A DNA stretch of 40,196 nt from the IMG/VR virus record IMGVR_UViG_3300033146_003205, positions 1 to 40,196 of that record; one strand, given 5' to 3'. The stretch is from a virus. The notes below the pieces were generated by a model. The model was not told the origin of the DNA. It was given only the letters and a program-made list of their open reading frames with translations, and did no database searches. The number at the start of each line of letters is the position of its first letter. Position 1 is the stretch's first letter. Positions 30,967-38,783 of the stretch are shown here, piece after piece. Made by a program: the position numbers and the translations under genes.

Positions 30967-31776
30967 TCATAACCCCTCGTACATTTTCTCATCAGTAAAT
31001 GTATATTCTATGTCATAACTATTTTGATATCTTGCAGGATTATTCCAGAACCTTTTATTTTCATTCTGTCTCATTGTGGTTTCAATAAAGACCCATTCTG
31101 CAAGACCATTTTCTATATATTTAGCGAATACCAAATTCATATGCCTTTCAGTTTTAACAATGCCTTTATATGTAACTATAGCAAGTCGTACTCTCCATTT
31201 TTCATCTTCGAAAGGGTAACTTGTTGCTGCAGATATAAGATACCATTTAAGTAATGCGAATCCGTCACAATCATCAACAATTCTCCCTTTAAGTAACATT
31301 TGAAACATAGTTTCAGGAGATGCCCAATTCTCTACAGATTCCTTTTTATATTTCCTTGCAAGTTCATTATCTACGTGATTACTTATAGCCCATACAGTTT
31401 TGGTAAAATCATCTCTAATTAATCCAAAGTTTTCAAGATAACTATGATAATTTCTAAGTTCTTTATCAGTCATTTTGGCATACGTTGAAAGTAATCTGTA
31501 TTTATATACTCCGTCACGTTGTGCTTTCCACATTTTACGAGTTGTTTCTTCTTGTTGAGTGTGTTCCCATAACTCTTGTAAATTAACATTAGGATATATA
31601 TCAACAGCCATATTATCATACTTTGTTTTTAAATTTATATAATTATCACATAAATCCTTGTGGTCGTCGAATAATTCTCCATATTGTTCATCTAATTCTT
31701 CGTATTGTTTATCTAATTGTTTATATTCTTTATTTGTATGTAATGGAAATATGTTATTCAAATTAATTTTTTTCAT
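30967..31776 (-). CDS. Transglutaminase-like cysteine protease
   Basis: This 269-residue protein has GRIVDDCDGFALLKWYL around residue 170 (Cys170), RHMNLVF (His212) and WVFIETTMR (Glu232), the Cys/His/acid order of bacterial and phage transglutaminase-like cysteine proteases (BTLCP). The first 55 residues form a coiled coil. The ATG has GGTGAT upstream. Its job in the virus could be host-protein or virion cleavage; the location in the replication arm is noteworthy. Confidence 0.78.
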   Translation of the reverse strand: MKKINLNNIFPLHTNKEYKQLDKQYEELDEQYGELFDDHKDLCDNYINLKTKYDNMAVDIYPNVNLQELWEHTQQEETTRKMWKAQRDGVYKYRLLSTYAKMTDKELRNYHSYLENFGLIRDDFTKTVWAISNHVDNELARKYKKESVENWASPETMFQMLLKGRIVDDCDGFALLKWYLISAATSYPFEDEKWRVRLAIVTYKGIVKTERHMNLVFAKYIENGLAEWVFIETTMRQNENKRFWNNPARYQNSYDIEYTFTDEKMYEGL

Positions 31777-31778
31777 TA

Positions 31779-32264
31779 TTAAATCACCATGTTTTTATCA
31801 TATTGTTTATTTAATACAACCCAACCATCATCACAGGAAACTCCTTTAAAATTAATGAATTCTCTTTTGAATTCGTCATCACAATCTATGTGTCTTAATA
31901 AGAATCCTTTCCTATCAATTTTCTGTGCTATAATAAACATATCTGTTGCCATTCCATACTTTGTAATGAATTCAGTTATAGATTTCTTTGCAGTGCTTAC
32001 GTTGCCCATAGTATAATTATCATTAACGTAATCCCCTGCTTTAACTTGCACATACATAGTAAAAGCTTTATGTTTAACCATAAAATCAAACTCATTATAA
32101 AAATCGTTCTGTGAAGAAATCATTCGCCCTCCACCAATAGGTTTATACGTTGGTCTTGCTTTCTCGATTTGTTCATCAAGAAAACCCCATGAGTGTAATA
32201 TGTCTTTAAATTGTGATTCTGCTTTCGCACCTTTAGCTTTATTAGATTGTTTCTTACTCACCAT
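31779..32264 (-). CDS. Hjc/VRR-NUC-like PD-(D/E)XK nuclease
   Basis: The ATG at 32264, with AAGGTGAT upstream, is preferred over the start at 32291. The 161-residue protein contains the nuclease core: E16 in KAESQFKDIL, NEFDFMVK (D60) and YVQVKAG (Q73-x-K75, where Q replaces the usual E). The basic N-terminus (MVSKKQSNKAKGAK) and lone nuclease domain resemble archaeal Holliday-junction resolvases. It overlaps the end of the gene upstream by 11 bases. Confidence 0.7.
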   Translation of the reverse strand: MVSKKQSNKAKGAKAESQFKDILHSWGFLDEQIEKARPTYKPIGGGRMISSQNDFYNEFDFMVKHKAFTMYVQVKAGDYVNDNYTMGNVSTAKKSITEFITKYGMATDMFIIAQKIDRKGFLLRHIDCDDEFKREFINFKGVSCDDGWVVLNKQYDKNMVI

Positions 32265-32424
32265 CTTCATCACCTTCAGGGTTTTTAGCATAACCTTGTC
32301 CTGTAATCAAGATTTGTTTTTTCAATTTCTTTGCCCAACAAGAATCACATAACTTTTCACCATCTGAAGCAAACCACACAGCTTCAACTTTATTTTTCTT
32401 TTCTAAACACCTAGTACAATTCAT
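32254..32424 (-). CDS. Zinc-ribbon micro-protein
   Basis: This 56-residue ORF begins MNCTRCLEKK, with a second pair CDSC near residues 26-29 (C-x2-C...C-x2-C). It fills the space between the primase and the nuclease genes and overlaps both by a few bases, a position that suggests a co-translated partner of one of them. Confidence 0.72.
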   Translation of the reverse strand: MNCTRCLEKKNKVEAVWFASDGEKLCDSCWAKKLKKQILITGQGYAKNPEGDEDGE

Positions 32425-33008
32425 AATATAGCACCTCTTTTTATTCTTCCACTTCTATAATGTCTTGCTCCTTCAAGCGAGATTGTTGATTTATCAGAAG
32501 ATAATTGTAAATCTGCAAAATAAGGCATTAAAATTGATTCTCTATAATACCTTCTTTGCGATGGAGTCATACCTCTCATCATGGGCTCGATATAGCTTAT
32601 ATGATAAGACTTGTTGCCTGTAAAGTATATTGATATGTCTTTCCCTTTTGCACGCAAGCAATAAGCTATAAACTGTGCTTTCTCTTTGATGGTTTTGAAT
32701 TCAAATATATCGTGTTTTGTATCATCAACATCAATCATAATTTCAATATCCATTATTGTTCTATGTGATGCTGCAGCAATTAATTCTCGTCTTGTATGTG
32801 GCACTCCTTTGATAATATCGTACGACCTTTTTACCCATCTATCCATATCAATCTCCTTTAAGTCTTTATACATGAACCTTTTAGACCAACACAACTCTCC
32901 ATCAACAAATTGGTTCGCTGCAATGGTTAACTCTTCATATCCAAATTTATTATATATTTTAAATAAAAAATCCCCGTTAGTTTCCCAAGATTCTCGTTCT
33001 AGTTTCAC
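32421..33008 (-). CDS. AEP-type primase core (archaeo-eukaryotic primase)
   Basis: This 195-residue protein starts with GTG overlapping the preceding stop. It contains the three AEP motifs: IMIDVDDTKHD (D93, D95), YFTGNKSYHIS (sGnkGfHi-type, H136) and DKSTISLEGARHYRSGRIKRG (D172). These form the primase catalytic centre that makes primers on the template. It is shorter than a cellular PriS (about 300 residues), so it is a minimal core without a zinc or large-subunit domain. Confidence 0.85.
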   Translation of the reverse strand: MKLERESWETNGDFLFKIYNKFGYEELTIAANQFVDGELCWSKRFMYKDLKEIDMDRWVKRSYDIIKGVPHTRRELIAAASHRTIMDIEIMIDVDDTKHDIFEFKTIKEKAQFIAYCLRAKGKDISIYFTGNKSYHISYIEPMMRGMTPSQRRYYRESILMPYFADLQLSSDKSTISLEGARHYRSGRIKRGAIL

Positions 33009-33346
33009 ATGTCTTCGCCAAATTCATCTTCAACTAAATTATTTTGATTATCTGATTCAGGTTTGAATGGAGGTAATGATTCCAAATCATCAAACTCTTC
33101 TTCTTCAACCACGACACTTATTTTCTCAGGAGCGGGTTCTTTCTTAACTTCAATATCTCGATATTCTAATTTAGGTTTCACAGGTTTTGGTTCTTCTTCG
33201 ATTTTCTTACTAAGTTCCATTAAATGTTGTTTTTGTAAACAATCCATTTCAATCAAAACGTTGTCAAACATCCTTTTTAATAATGTATCAAAAGTTGTTT
33301 TCCCGAAAGTAATTTTAAATCCATCACCATCTTTTTCAAATTTCAT
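33005..33346 (-). CDS. Hypothetical protein between primase and ribbon gene
   Basis: This 113-residue protein has an N-terminal folded part (ITFGKTTFDTLLKRMFDNV) followed by a Pro/Glu/Lys-rich linker and an acidic tail (VVVEEEEFDDLESLPPF). It overlaps the primase start by four bases. Such a protein could tether the primase to a partner. No family known. Confidence 0.55.
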   Translation of the reverse strand: MKFEKDGDGFKITFGKTTFDTLLKRMFDNVLIEMDCLQKQHLMELSKKIEEEPKPVKPKLEYRDIEVKKEPAPEKISVVVEEEEFDDLESLPPFKPESDNQNNLVEDEFGEDM

Positions 33347-33683
33347 TTTTCAACCTCTCTTTTCTTTGTTCTCTATAATATTTTCCTTCGGGAGATTGTT
33401 GCCATGTCATCGTGTTTTCTTTATGTTTTTTATAACAAGCATCACAAAAAAACCATCTATATTCTCCAACATCTAATGTTCCACAACGAAGACATTTGTG
33501 CAGTACTTTGTATTTGATTCTACGTTCTTTACTTTTTAAAGCGAGATTAATTTTCAAACCTTCTGCAATATTTTTCTTACCGCATTCTCTGAACGCTTTA
33601 AGTAATGCTTTAGCTTCCTCCCATTTCCCTTGTGCTTTCAACACAGCAATATCATCAACAGTAATATTAGAGATTTCTCCCAT
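33336..33683 (-). CDS. Helix-plus-zinc-ribbon protein
   Basis: This 115-residue protein has an N-terminal helical part (TVDDIAVLKAQGKWEEAKAL), then HKCLRCGTLDVGEYRWFFCDACYKKH, a C-x2-C...C-x2-C ribbon at about 64-83, and an Arg-rich tail. It is encoded between helicase-like and primase genes and likely binds DNA or a replication protein. Confidence 0.72.
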   Translation of the reverse strand: MGEISNITVDDIAVLKAQGKWEEAKALLKAFRECGKKNIAEGLKINLALKSKERRIKYKVLHKCLRCGTLDVGEYRWFFCDACYKKHKENTMTWQQSPEGKYYREQRKERLKNEI

Positions 33684-34865
33684 TTATTTCTCCTCGTATT
33701 GTTTAATCAATTCTTTATATTCAACATGGGTTTTATAATCTTCATCAAGTATCATTTTATACTGATTTACATCTTTTGCAAAATGTGAAGCCCATTTAGA
33801 GAATTTAAAAAAGTGCGATTTAAATCTATCTTCCTTTTTAGGGAAATAATACATTTTATCAATATCAATTTCAGGATACTTATTTTTAAATTCTGTTTTG
33901 TGTTGTTTTAAATATTTCAAAGTTTTAATAAAATCAATATAAAAATCTTTATACTTCTCTGCGATTTCTTTATAATTAATTTCTTGGTCATCAAGTATCA
34001 TGTTACCTTTTAATTCTTGACAATACAATCTATTGATTACATTATACTCAAAATATTCTTCGAAAGATTTATTATTTTTCGAATGATAATATTGTGCTAC
34101 ATTATGTGTAAAAGACACAGCGTGTTCAGAGATATCAACAATTTCTGGAACTCCTGGTAAACTTCTTGAAGGGTTTGTTATAGTTCCGGAGTTTTGTGAA
34201 ATACACATCATTATGTTTTTAAGTTTTGTTTCTGCTTCTTTAGAACCCGCCATCGGCATTTCGTTAACGTTAACACGTTTATATTTAGCAATGCACCAGA
34301 ATAATTTTGCAGGAGATGGTGATGTAACATCGATACCTTCTCCTGTTAAATGACATAACGCTTCATCAAATACTGTTTTCCCAAACCCTGATTCAGACAC
34401 GCACCGCCACGTAAATCCATCTTCTATAAAATGTATTAATCTTTTATATTTATGGATTGTATGGTGTAATATGTTTGTGTGGTAGGGGTTTCCGAATAAT
34501 AATGCAAGTTGTCTTGGTGTATACACTTCTTTTTGTTCAATTTTAATTGAAGCATAATCGTTAATGACATTATAAACCTTTTTTGCATCATGTTTCTTTG
34601 TGGTTTTCTTCACAATAATTGGAAGATATTGTATAGATTCTGTAGGTATGAAATACACAGTAGGAAATTCATTTCCTTGATGAGTTTTCTTTGCAACGTA
34701 TCCTTCAAGATGTGCTTGTTTCCCGTTCTTACCTTCAACAGTAAGATACATTTCATCAGATACTACGTGCTCATAACCAAGTCTCATATTAAACATCATC
34801 TTATCAAATTCAAGACAACTTTTAGTATGCCAAATTTTTGGAAGTTCTTCTTTCTTAACATTCAT
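33684..34865 (-). CDS. P-loop ATPase, helicase-like
   Basis: This 393-residue protein has Walker A SESGFGKT (residues 157-164), a Walker B-like YKRVNVNEM (N201-E202, where N replaces D), and a sensor-1-type AVSFTHN (N255). The order and spacing fit a superfamily III/AAA+ type replicative helicase core; the first 120 residues are a separate beta-rich domain. It is next to the primase module. The unusual N in Walker B is noted. Confidence 0.72.
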   Translation of the reverse strand: MNVKKEELPKIWHTKSCLEFDKMMFNMRLGYEHVVSDEMYLTVEGKNGKQAHLEGYVAKKTHQGNEFPTVYFIPTESIQYLPIIVKKTTKKHDAKKVYNVINDYASIKIEQKEVYTPRQLALLFGNPYHTNILHHTIHKYKRLIHFIEDGFTWRCVSESGFGKTVFDEALCHLTGEGIDVTSPSPAKLFWCIAKYKRVNVNEMPMAGSKEAETKLKNIMMCISQNSGTITNPSRSLPGVPEIVDISEHAVSFTHNVAQYYHSKNNKSFEEYFEYNVINRLYCQELKGNMILDDQEINYKEIAEKYKDFYIDFIKTLKYLKQHKTEFKNKYPEIDIDKMYYFPKKEDRFKSHFFKFSKWASHFAKDVNQYKMILDEDYKTHVEYKELIKQYEEK

Positions 34866-34944
34866 CTTTTAACCACGTCCATATACAATCTTCACAATTA
34901 CCTTTCTCACTACAACCCTCGCAAGGATTATCGTCAATCTCCAT
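34855..34944 (-). CDS. Cys-rich micro-protein
   Basis: This 29-residue frame reads MEIDDNPCEGCSEKGNCEDC and onward and overlaps the helicase-like start. It has C8, C11, C17 and C20 (C-x2-C...C-x2-C). It is similar in style to the micro-protein at 38780-38899. It may be a zinc knuckle partner. Confidence 0.6.
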   Translation of the reverse strand: MEIDDNPCEGCSEKGNCEDCIWTWLKDEC

Positions 34945-34945
34945 T

Positions 34946-35314
34946 TTAAAATACCATGTCTTTAGATTTCTTCACGTCTATGTTTGGTTTCATCACCACT
35001 TCTTTAGTAACTGTTTTTGTCACAGTTTTGGTTTTATTCCAAGACTGATATTTAATTTCTTTCCCTATACCTGCTTCTAAAATTTGCATTGTGACCCAAT
35101 GTGCTTTCCGCCCATTATTAGTTCTGAATTCATTCCCCCGAACAAATTTAAGAGCTTTATTATTACCTAAATTAATTACTGCGTTACCATTAGAAATTGC
35201 ACCAAAAAGAATTAAATTGTTGGTGTTTTTTTCTGCAATAACCACGCTATTAGATTCATCAACTATTACTTCTTTATTTGTAGCTTTCGCTAACATCTTA
35301 TCAAATTCATCCAA
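34946..35314 (-). CDS. Hypothetical protein, TTG start
   Basis: A longer frame would start inside the tRNA at 35380, so it is rejected. The TTG at 35314 follows GGAGGAAAT at eight bases and gives 122 residues. The protein is beta-rich (ISNGNAVINLGNNKALKFVRG, HWVTMQILEA) with a repetitive KTVTKTVTKE segment. It lies between the tRNA-Ala and the helicase-like gene. Confidence 0.6.
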   Translation of the reverse strand: MDEFDKMLAKATNKEVIVDESNSVVIAEKNTNNLILFGAISNGNAVINLGNNKALKFVRGNEFRTNNGRKAHWVTMQILEAGIGKEIKYQSWNKTKTVTKTVTKEVVMKPNIDVKKSKDMVF

Positions 35315-35345
35315 TTTAATTTCCTCCAAAGATATATAAATATAA

Positions 35346-35418
35346 TGGACTGACCGAGATTTGAACTCGGATATCCGCATTGCAAATGCGAGAGTCTACC
35401 AGATTGACCTATCAGCCC
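35346..35418 (-). tRNA. tRNA-Ala (anticodon UGC)
   Basis: The cloverleaf has acceptor GGGCTGA/TCAGTCC with the G3-U70 pair that defines alanine tRNA, D stem GGTC/GACT (one G-U), anticodon stem TCGCA/TGCGG with loop TTTGCAA (anticodon TGC), variable ATAT and T stem CCGAG/CTCGG. Discriminator is A; CCA is not encoded. It reads GCA, which is abundant in the virion genes. Confidence 0.95.
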
Positions 35419-35506
35419 GTTTCTATGTTATTTCTGTTAGTGGGTTACAGTTGCATCCTCCCACGTTGCCATTATTTTAAATGTGGTTGCAGTCTCACAA
35501 AAATAA
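35419..35506 (-). other. Leader between tRNA-Ala and its upstream gene
   Basis: No gene is clearly present. On the minus strand GTGGG and CCCAC form a 5-bp stem, and GCAAC occurs three times, suggesting structured RNA or a tRNA 5' processing leader. An 11-codon ORF (MATWEDATVTH) exists but is not convincing. Confidence 0.4.
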
Positions 35507-36196
35507 TTATTTAGTATTTAAAGCAATAAACATATCTGTTATTGTTTGTTTTGCAAGTTCGTTCATTTCGCCTTCTTTTTCAGTCCATTTCTGAAGTAAA
35601 AATTGTAATGATAACTCTTTTTTCTCTTCGGGTTTTTCTTCAGCTTCTTTTTTATTATTAAACAATTTAACTTGTTCAATGAAATGTCCAACGAACTCTT
35701 TAATTTTATCAACATCCACAGTTTCAACTTGTGGTACAGGTTCATTCTCTGACCCATCAATTTTATTTAACATATCAATAGCTGAAACAAAATCTTTAGG
35801 TTCTCCAACAGGAATTGAAACACTATGAGAAACTTTATTATTAATTAAATTTTTAGTAAATATAGCATATTTATCTAAATACTCAATTTTACCTTCAGTA
35901 ATTTTAGTGTTCCATCTTTCATAAGCACCTTTTGAAACTCTTAAAATTAATGGAATTCTGTTTTCTTCATCATACTTCCATTCAGTATTGAAATACACAA
36001 CTTCTTTAGTTGTTCCGTCATCATTTTCATATACTTTAATTGTAGGTTTTGCAACAATTTTAAGTACCGTTGAAGAGTTATTAGGAAAGTTATGTAATTG
36101 AATAGCTTTGTTCTGTGCATCCAATACAACTTGTTTAAATTCGCCTTTAGACAAGTTCTTGGTTTTGGGTCCTTCATATTTTTTTTCATCAGTCAT
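35507..36196 (-). CDS. Hypothetical protein, possible single-strand-binding type
   Basis: This 229-residue protein has a beta-rich first half (VLKIVAKPTIKVYENDDG, VVYFNTEWKYDEE, IPLILRVSKGAYERW), then an acidic linker (EEKPEEKKELS) and a helical C-terminus. The order beta domain plus acidic tail and the place near the replication genes would suit an OB-fold ssDNA-binding protein, but no motif proves it. The adjacent gene overlaps by one base. Confidence 0.5.
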   Translation of the reverse strand: MTDEKKYEGPKTKNLSKGEFKQVVLDAQNKAIQLHNFPNNSSTVLKIVAKPTIKVYENDDGTTKEVVYFNTEWKYDEENRIPLILRVSKGAYERWNTKITEGKIEYLDKYAIFTKNLINNKVSHSVSIPVGEPKDFVSAIDMLNKIDGSENEPVPQVETVDVDKIKEFVGHFIEQVKLFNNKKEAEEKPEEKKELSLQFLLQKWTEKEGEMNELAKQTITDMFIALNTK

Positions 36197-36390
36197 TATA
36201 ATCCCTCTAATTCATCAGTTTTAATTTTTGGTTTAATATAAAATAAACTTCTGTAATGTGTAATTACATTGTTAAGTACAGAGCAATACGATTGGCTTGC
36301 TGAAACCATGTGAGTTTCTCCAAAAGTATTGACATCGTTATCAAGTTCTTCGAGGTTTGTATTTTTAAATGTTTTTTGTAGTAGTCCCAT
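36196..36390 (-). CDS. Small hypothetical protein
   Basis: This 64-residue protein has an AGGAGTGAT binding site and follows a 149-base gap. It has a Ser/Thr/Asn-rich middle and no membrane or zinc motif. It begins the sub-operon that carries the 35507 gene. Confidence 0.5.
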   Translation of the reverse strand: MGLLQKTFKNTNLEELDNDVNTFGETHMVSASQSYCSVLNNVITHYRSLFYIKPKIKTDELEGL

Positions 36391-36539
36391 TTTTTTATCA
36401 CTCCTGTTTTATTAATATAATGCGATTCATCGACTTGTGGGTTGAAATGTCATAATATAGGGTGGATGTTTTAGAATCCGTGTTTATAATGTAAGGGTTG
36501 CTCATTGCCCTTTTAAGTCTCGTCGCTAGTTAATGAGTA
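36391..36539 (-). promoter_or_regulatory. Gap with promoter-like and hairpin elements
   Basis: No ORF is plausible. Elements: a perfect stem GTTAAT/ATTAAC (36529-36544) overlapping the end of the gene at 36540, a hairpin with stem AAGGG/CCCTT near 36494-36513, and on the minus strand GCATTATATTAAT (about 36412-36424), which could be a TATA box for the gene at 36196-36390. Confidence 0.4.
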
Positions 36540-36683
36540 TTAACCTAATATCTTCTCCCAAATTTTATCAAATTCTTTAAAAGATATTTCTCCTTTAATA
36601 CATTTATCTCCTGCTGCAAAACATTTTTTCAAATCTTTTCTAGTTTTTTCAGCACCTTTAATGTGTTTTTTAGTTGTTTTCAT
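36540..36683 (-). CDS. Small basic protein
   Basis: This 47-residue frame (MKTTKKHIKGAEKTRKDLKK and onward) is Lys-rich with two Cys in CFAAGDKC. It overlaps the stop of the upstream gene. The ORF ends at the hairpin 36529-36544. Likely a nucleic-acid binding micro-protein; function unknown. Confidence 0.5.
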   Translation of the reverse strand: MKTTKKHIKGAEKTRKDLKKCFAAGDKCIKGEISFKEFDKIWEKILG

Positions 36684-37080
36684 TTTGTCCGTCCAATACT
36701 TTAAATTCCTGTATTAACATAGTTTTTTGTTGTCTTTCGAATATTATTTTAACATCACAAACTTCATTATTTTCTTGCAATCGTTTTGCAATTAAACATT
36801 GATTTCTTATTTTCAAATATTTTTGAGCTATTGCTCTTTTGAAACTTTTCATAGGGAAATGTTGTGTTGTTTTTTCTTGTTTGTATAAAGATACGTCTTC
36901 ATAATCTTTTAATGGCAATACATCCCAAGACAAATAATCTATATCGAATTTCCCTTTGTTAATATGTTCCATTCGTGGTTTATTATAATTCAAAAAAATA
37001 AATTCATACACAGTATTTAATTTAAGACTGCTATAGTAACTTTCATAAGCGGGTAGGTCCCACATATCAACATCACTCAT
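36670..37080 (-). CDS. Hypothetical protein
   Basis: This 136-residue protein has a mostly alpha/beta sequence with FDIDYLSWDVLPLKDYEDVS and a basic stretch (KRAIAQKYLKIRNQCLIAKR). It overlaps both neighbours. No motif is recognised. Confidence 0.55.
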   Translation of the reverse strand: MSDVDMWDLPAYESYYSSLKLNTVYEFIFLNYNKPRMEHINKGKFDIDYLSWDVLPLKDYEDVSLYKQEKTTQHFPMKSFKRAIAQKYLKIRNQCLIAKRLQENNEVCDVKIIFERQQKTMLIQEFKVLDGQNENN

Positions 37081-37255
37081 TTAAACCGCCTAAGTGGTCT
37101 ATTTCAACTCTGTTAACAGGATAACTTTTAGATATCTTATCAATTTTATCATAAAAAGTTATCATACCATCTTTAATGACATAACCATCAACAGTGTATT
37201 TGAGTATTGTTTCGTTTTTGATTGAAATTATCCTTAATCTATGCGTCAGAATCAC
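37073..37255 (-). CDS. Small beta protein, GTG start
   Basis: A GTG at 37255 gives a 60-residue beta-rich protein (HRLRIISIKNETILKYTVDG, YVIKDGMITFYDK). This could be a small SH3-like barrel. A 10-codon frame (MTKKDGDSDA, 37239-37271) starts upstream at an ATG and overlaps; the mRNA would begin very near that ATG, so it may be a leader peptide. Confidence 0.5.
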   Translation of the reverse strand: MILTHRLRIISIKNETILKYTVDGYVIKDGMITFYDKIDKISKSYPVNRVEIDHLGGLNE

Positions 37256-37297
37256 CGTCTTTTTTTGTCATTGTCAAATTTCTTTATATTACTTCAC

Positions 37298-37312
37298 TAT
37301 ATAAATGTTTCG
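37298..37312 (-). promoter_or_regulatory. Archaeal BRE/TATA promoter
   Basis: Read on the minus strand, GAAACATTTATATAG is a BRE-plus-TATA element. A start about 25 bases downstream falls at about 37275, near the ATG of a 10-codon leader (37271). It would drive the operon from 37255 downwards. Confidence 0.65.
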
Positions 37313-37319
37313 TATATAT

Positions 37320-37505
37320 TTATTCGTCATCATCAAGAATACACTTTTCTTCTTCGACTTCTTTTTTTAATTCAAAAGCTTTTCTGATTGACATAGTTAT
37401 TAAAATTCTAATCATATAAACTCCGCCTAGTGTTAACACACACCATACGCAATATGCGAAAGTGTCCCAGTCGTCTTTTTGTGTTTTTAATTCTATTTTT
37501 TTCAT
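37320..37505 (-). CDS. Membrane protein
   Basis: The ATG at 37505 with AGGTGAAT upstream is preferred over the GTG at 37517. The 61-residue protein has one long hydrophobic segment (about residues 17-41, AYCVWCVLTLGGVYMIRILIT) after a charged N-terminus and ends with an acidic tail. One membrane helix, possibly two, is likely. Role unknown. Confidence 0.55.
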   Translation of the reverse strand: MKKIELKTQKDDWDTFAYCVWCVLTLGGVYMIRILITMSIRKAFELKKEVEEEKCILDDDE

Positions 37506-37513
37506 TTTAATAT

Positions 37514-37642
37514 TCACCTGTTTTGTATATAACTTATTACATCTGATTCGTTGTACTTATTCAACTTTTTTTCTTTTCTTAAATAATCAACAATTTCTAA
37601 CACGTTTAATGGTGCTAGTATATCTTTTTGTTTTTTATTCAT
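37514..37642 (-). CDS. Small helical protein
   Basis: The ATG at 37642 begins a 42-residue frame (MNKKQKDILAPLNVLEIVDY and onward) with a strongly charged helix. It is packed between the pentapeptide gene and the membrane-protein gene. No function assigned. Confidence 0.5.
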   Translation of the reverse strand: MNKKQKDILAPLNVLEIVDYLRKEKKLNKYNESDVISYIQNR

Positions 37643-37655
37643 GTATCGCACCCTC

Positions 37656-38783
37656 TTAATAATTCACAGCTTCGTCTCTTGTAATAAAGAAATGGATTCC
37701 TTTTTCACATTCTAAATAAGATTTATCGTTCCAATCTTCAACAATAACGGTTTCACCAATTTTATATTTAAATTTTGAATCGTGTGTTGAAACTGCTGTG
37801 ATATATTTAGTTTTTCCATCTACGGATTTAATTGAAATAACTTTTGCAGATTTACATCTACATTTTCTTGAAATCATACCACCGACAGCTGTTTTTACAT
37901 TAATTTTTAATTCAACGATTTTGTCTTCTCCGCATTTTTTCCATCCGATAATGTTCCCTTTTTTGGGCAAAATTCTATAATTAAATTTAGCGTTAATAAA
38001 ATTAGCGTTGTTAAAATTAGCGTTGTTAAAATAAGCGTTGTTAAAATTAGCGTTACTAAAATCAGCGTTACTAAAATCAGCGTTATTAAAATTAGCATCT
38101 CTAAAATAAGCGTTACTAAAATTAGCGTTACTAAAATAAGCGTTACTAAAATCAGCGTTACTAAAATCAGCGTTACTAAAATCAGCGTTACTAAAATCAG
38201 CGTTGTTAAAATCAGCTTTATAAAAATAAGCGTTACTAAAATCAGCTTTATAAAAATCAGCGTTGTTAAAATCAGCGTTATTAAAATTAGCGTTATTAAA
38301 ATCAGCTTTATTAAAATCAGCTTTATAAAAATTAGCATTGAGAAATAATTTTAATTCTTCAATAAAACTATCTTCGTCAAGTCCTGCTATTGCTGTTCCA
38401 AGTCCTGTGATTATAACATCTTGTTTTCTTGATGCAAAATAAACACCTAATAAAGCTCTTTTAATAATTTCTTTTTTGGTTTTAATATTTGTATCACAAC
38501 TTATTAAGAAAAATAAATCTTTAGTAAATTTAAATTCTCTTGCGTTTTCGCATTGTTCAGGATATTTATTTTTAATAGCCAAATCAAGACCGCCCGCCAT
38601 ATTAAAATAAGGATTTGAAGCCGTACAAATTAAAGTATTTTTATAATTTTCTTTAGTTTTAAATACATCATTAAATTTTGAAACAATTAGTTCACAATGT
38701 GTATTATTTACTGTTGCTTCAAATAACTTTTTAACTTTGTCCTTTAATTTTTTATTTTTATCACAAAATATTATTTTATTCAT
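37656..38783 (-). CDS. Macro-domain / pentapeptide-repeat / DUF5758-like fusion
   Basis: This 375-residue protein has three parts. Residues 1-148 resemble a macro domain (ADP-ribose binding): NTLICTASNPYFNMAGGLDLAI corresponds to the N-A-x-N...GG-x-D-x-A-I loop, and ITGLGTAIAGLDEDSF to the G-x-G loop. Residues 149-268 are 24 exact-period pentapeptides (type NADFS, KADFN), which form a right-handed square helix. Residues 269-375 match the pattern of the DUF5758-type end domain (CRCKSAKVISI ... GETVIVEDW ... ECEKGIHFFIT). Tail domains of this kind follow pentapeptides in other viruses. The macro part is inferred by motif. Confidence 0.72.
   Translation of the reverse strand: MNKIIFCDKNKKLKDKVKKLFEATVNNTHCELIVSKFNDVFKTKENYKNTLICTASNPYFNMAGGLDLAIKNKYPEQCENAREFKFTKDLFFLISCDTNIKTKKEIIKRALLGVYFASRKQDVIITGLGTAIAGLDEDSFIEELKLFLNANFYKADFNKADFNNANFNNADFNNADFYKADFSNAYFYKADFNNADFSNADFSNADFSNADFSNAYFSNANFSNAYFRDANFNNADFSNADFSNANFNNAYFNNANFNNANFINAKFNYRILPKKGNIIGWKKCGEDKIVELKINVKTAVGGMISRKCRCKSAKVISIKSVDGKTKYITAVSTHDSKFKYKIGETVIVEDWNDKSYLECEKGIHFFITRDEAVNY
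37980..38339 (-). repeat. 15-bp tandem repeats encoding pentapeptides
   Basis: The DNA is a near-perfect array of 24 units of 15 bases with consensus AAATTAGCGTTGTTA on the plus strand. Such arrays expand and contract easily by slippage; other frames through it produce spurious repetitive ORFs. Confidence 0.9.

Noticed and set aside
35315-35380. N-terminal extension of the 34946 gene
   Set aside because: It lies within tRNA-Ala; the TTG at 35314 has a GGAGG site at the right distance.
35424-35480. 11-codon frame MATWEDATVTH before tRNA-Ala
   Set aside because: It is too short, has no ribosome binding site and overlaps a possible RNA stem.
37907-38338. A long Leu/Ile-rich frame on the minus strand inside the pentapeptide repeats
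   Set aside because: It is the out-of-frame reading of the 15-bp repeats of the pentapeptide gene; its regularity comes from the repeat itself.
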